The translations under genes and the position numbers were made by a program. Shown one piece after another: positions 62,823-64,000 of a DNA stretch of 64,000 nucleotides. The number at the start of each line of letters is the position of its first letter. Position 1 is the stretch's first letter. The DNA lies in contig CALYLW010000164.1 in assembly GCA_944989445.1 (NCBI GenBank), positions 931,001 through 995,000 of the forward strand, read 5' to 3'. Source of the DNA: Ampullaceana balthica. Taxonomy: Eukaryota; Mollusca; Gastropoda; Lymnaeidae. The notes beneath the pieces are model-generated. The model did not search any database and had not been told where the DNA came from. It saw nothing but the letters and a program-made list of their open reading frames with translations.

Positions 62823-62915
62823 CGAGGAAAAGTCATACACTATACGAATGCCTCGAGAATGGACAAGGATCGCACTCCTATTCCTGGCGTGATTCACTAC
62901 CTCGAATCCCCAAAG
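62823..62915 (-). CDS. Secreted-protein gene copy 2, exon 2
   Basis: Identical to 48351-48443, with intact splice signals. Exons 3 and 4 are not included in the duplicated block, so copy 2 is a partial gene. It would need to splice about 17 kb onward to the single exon 3 at 45397, skipping copy 1 exons, or it has no proper end. Confidence 0.7.
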
Positions 62916-63056
62916 CTGAATGGTGACCGAAATTGGAAACATTTATTATATCCAACTCGTGCTGCTATTTTAAGTCTAAGTGTGTGAGGATATAAGGAAA
63001 CAGTAAACAATAACAGTAATAACAACGCACGCCGCAAACGTATCTCATATACTTAC

Positions 63057-63176
63057 ATCATTGTCAAAGTCGTAAAAGTCCAATTGATATTTGGCGTATG
63101 TGCAGATGGTTTCAGGCCCCCCGTGTGCGGCCTGGACTGCGGCAAGCGTTAATATGGCAAGTATAAGGATCCTCAT
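63057..63176 (-). CDS. Secreted-protein gene copy 2, exon 1 with signal peptide
   Basis: Identical to 48585-48704: signal peptide MRILILAILTLAAVQ and donor GTAAGT. The copied upstream sequence (to at least 64000) would include the promoter, so copy 2 could act as a duplicated start for the gene if the assembly is right. Confidence 0.72.
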
Positions 63177-64000
63177 ATTTTTCGGGGGGTTGCTTCTCTG
63201 ACGGGTTTTTTCGGTTGAGTTGTTCTTACAGCTGGGAAATGCAATAAATTGTTTTTAACACTGAAGTTCTCTGTTTTTTCTCATGGCAGAACCATAGATG
63301 TATCAATAACTTGTGGTCAGCCGTGCCATGCGCAATAGACAAAATATCATTGGTGATTGTAATTAATTTTTAATAAATTTCTCTCGCAGCTGGCATTATT
63401 ATGAAATTGTAAGGAATATCCATTATTAATATATTATAAAATTCCGTGTAACTTCGCACCTAAATATCTTAATATTGTAAGTATATTCAAGTGGTTTGAA
63501 TCATCGATTCGTTTTTTATTTTATTTTACCAGTTAGGTAAAATAGTTCTTGTTTGACAATTTAATTTAAGATACTTTAATACTCTAATACAGTAATTGAA
63601 AGTCATATTTTCAAAGTCTAGTATAGATTAGCTAATGTATACAGAAATCGTATATATTATCCGAATTCTGTAACTTCCAAAACCTCAGACACATTTCTAC
63701 ACTAACCTCATCTTATGAAGAAAAAAACCTTTTACCTTAACTATTTTTTTTTACAAAAAATTAATAACATGACTAAATATTTACTTTGATTGACAAAAAT
63801 TAGCTCTCTCGTACTTTGGAATATTCAATTAAAATGATAGTGTCACCACATAAAAATGTAGCAAAAGTCAAAGCTTGCTTTTAGTGAGGGGTGGGAAAAT
63901 CATTTAGGGCGAGGGCCGCATTAGTAAGAAGTGAAGCATCAAGGGGCCACACCTAACCTAAATTTAGCCCTGATTCAAGTACAAACATCCATCTTTAACA

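Larger units (their letters stand above)
60148..64000. repeat. Duplication, copy 2 (pairs with 45676-49528), runs off the window
   Basis: Homology starts abruptly at GGCTATGAGGGTTCCG after a T-rich stretch. The ~95 bp before it (60055-60147) resemble 46085-46170 inside copy 1, so a related repeat sits at the junction. With an offset of 14,472 bp equal to the distance between starts, the layout is that of a tandem duplication, a segmental copy or an assembly error. Confidence 0.95.

Overview
This window is eukaryotic and almost certainly from an invertebrate animal. It has AT-rich, intron-bearing sequence with very low gene density. It is packed with tRNA-derived SINEs, Ty3/Gypsy-type LTR elements, a Penelope-like element with a GIY-YIG domain, a LINE reverse-transcriptase fragment, many hAT elements and MITEs with 8-bp target-site duplications (TSDs), and several minisatellites. 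There are no operons, bacterial ribosome sites or CRISPR arrays. I cannot name the species from sequence alone.

Host genes are few. At the left edge (146-322, minus) is one internal exon of a PPC/DUF296-domain protein, followed by a minisatellite that appears to be built from its own exon/donor junction. At 44304-48704 (minus) four in-phase exons encode the first ~157 residues of a small secreted protein, weakly like ependymin-related or LolA-like proteins. Its last exon(s) were not found. Exons 1-2 recur at 62823-63176 inside a near-identical duplication (45676-49528 versus 60148-64000, offset 14,472 bp) that runs off the window.

Layout: 1-3.3 kb, PPC exon, minisatellites and MITEs. 3.6-5.6 kb, a complete hAT element with an intron. 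5.8-9.4 kb, MITEs, a foldback element and a minisatellite. 10.2-11.9 kb, a broken hAT transposase. 12.8-16.0 kb, a MITE split by an insertion that includes the Penelope-like element. 17.6-18.3 kb, a 20-bp-unit minisatellite. 18.5-22.6 kb, a Gypsy element with a Gag that appears to carry a KH domain and with most of pol deleted. 24-28.4 kb, MITEs, a hAT fragment, and a LINE fragment nested in a hAT MITE. 28.6-34.9 kb and 36.6-41.6 kb, two divergent members of a pol-less LTR family coding for a very long coiled-coil Gag-like protein. 41.6-49.5 kb, SINEs, the secreted-protein gene and its TE load. 50.2-51.3 kb, a 49-bp satellite. 52-60 kb, MITEs, a pogo-like element, a degenerate long-period repeat and hAT fragments. 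60.1-64 kb, the second duplication copy.

The most interesting items are the pol-less coiled-coil LTR family (with a possible -1 frameshift site and a conserved C-terminal module), the Gag-KH fusion, the 14.5-kb duplication through a host gene, and the splice-junction-derived minisatellite. Boundaries and TSDs were read by eye. Family names rest on remembered motif patterns, not on searches.
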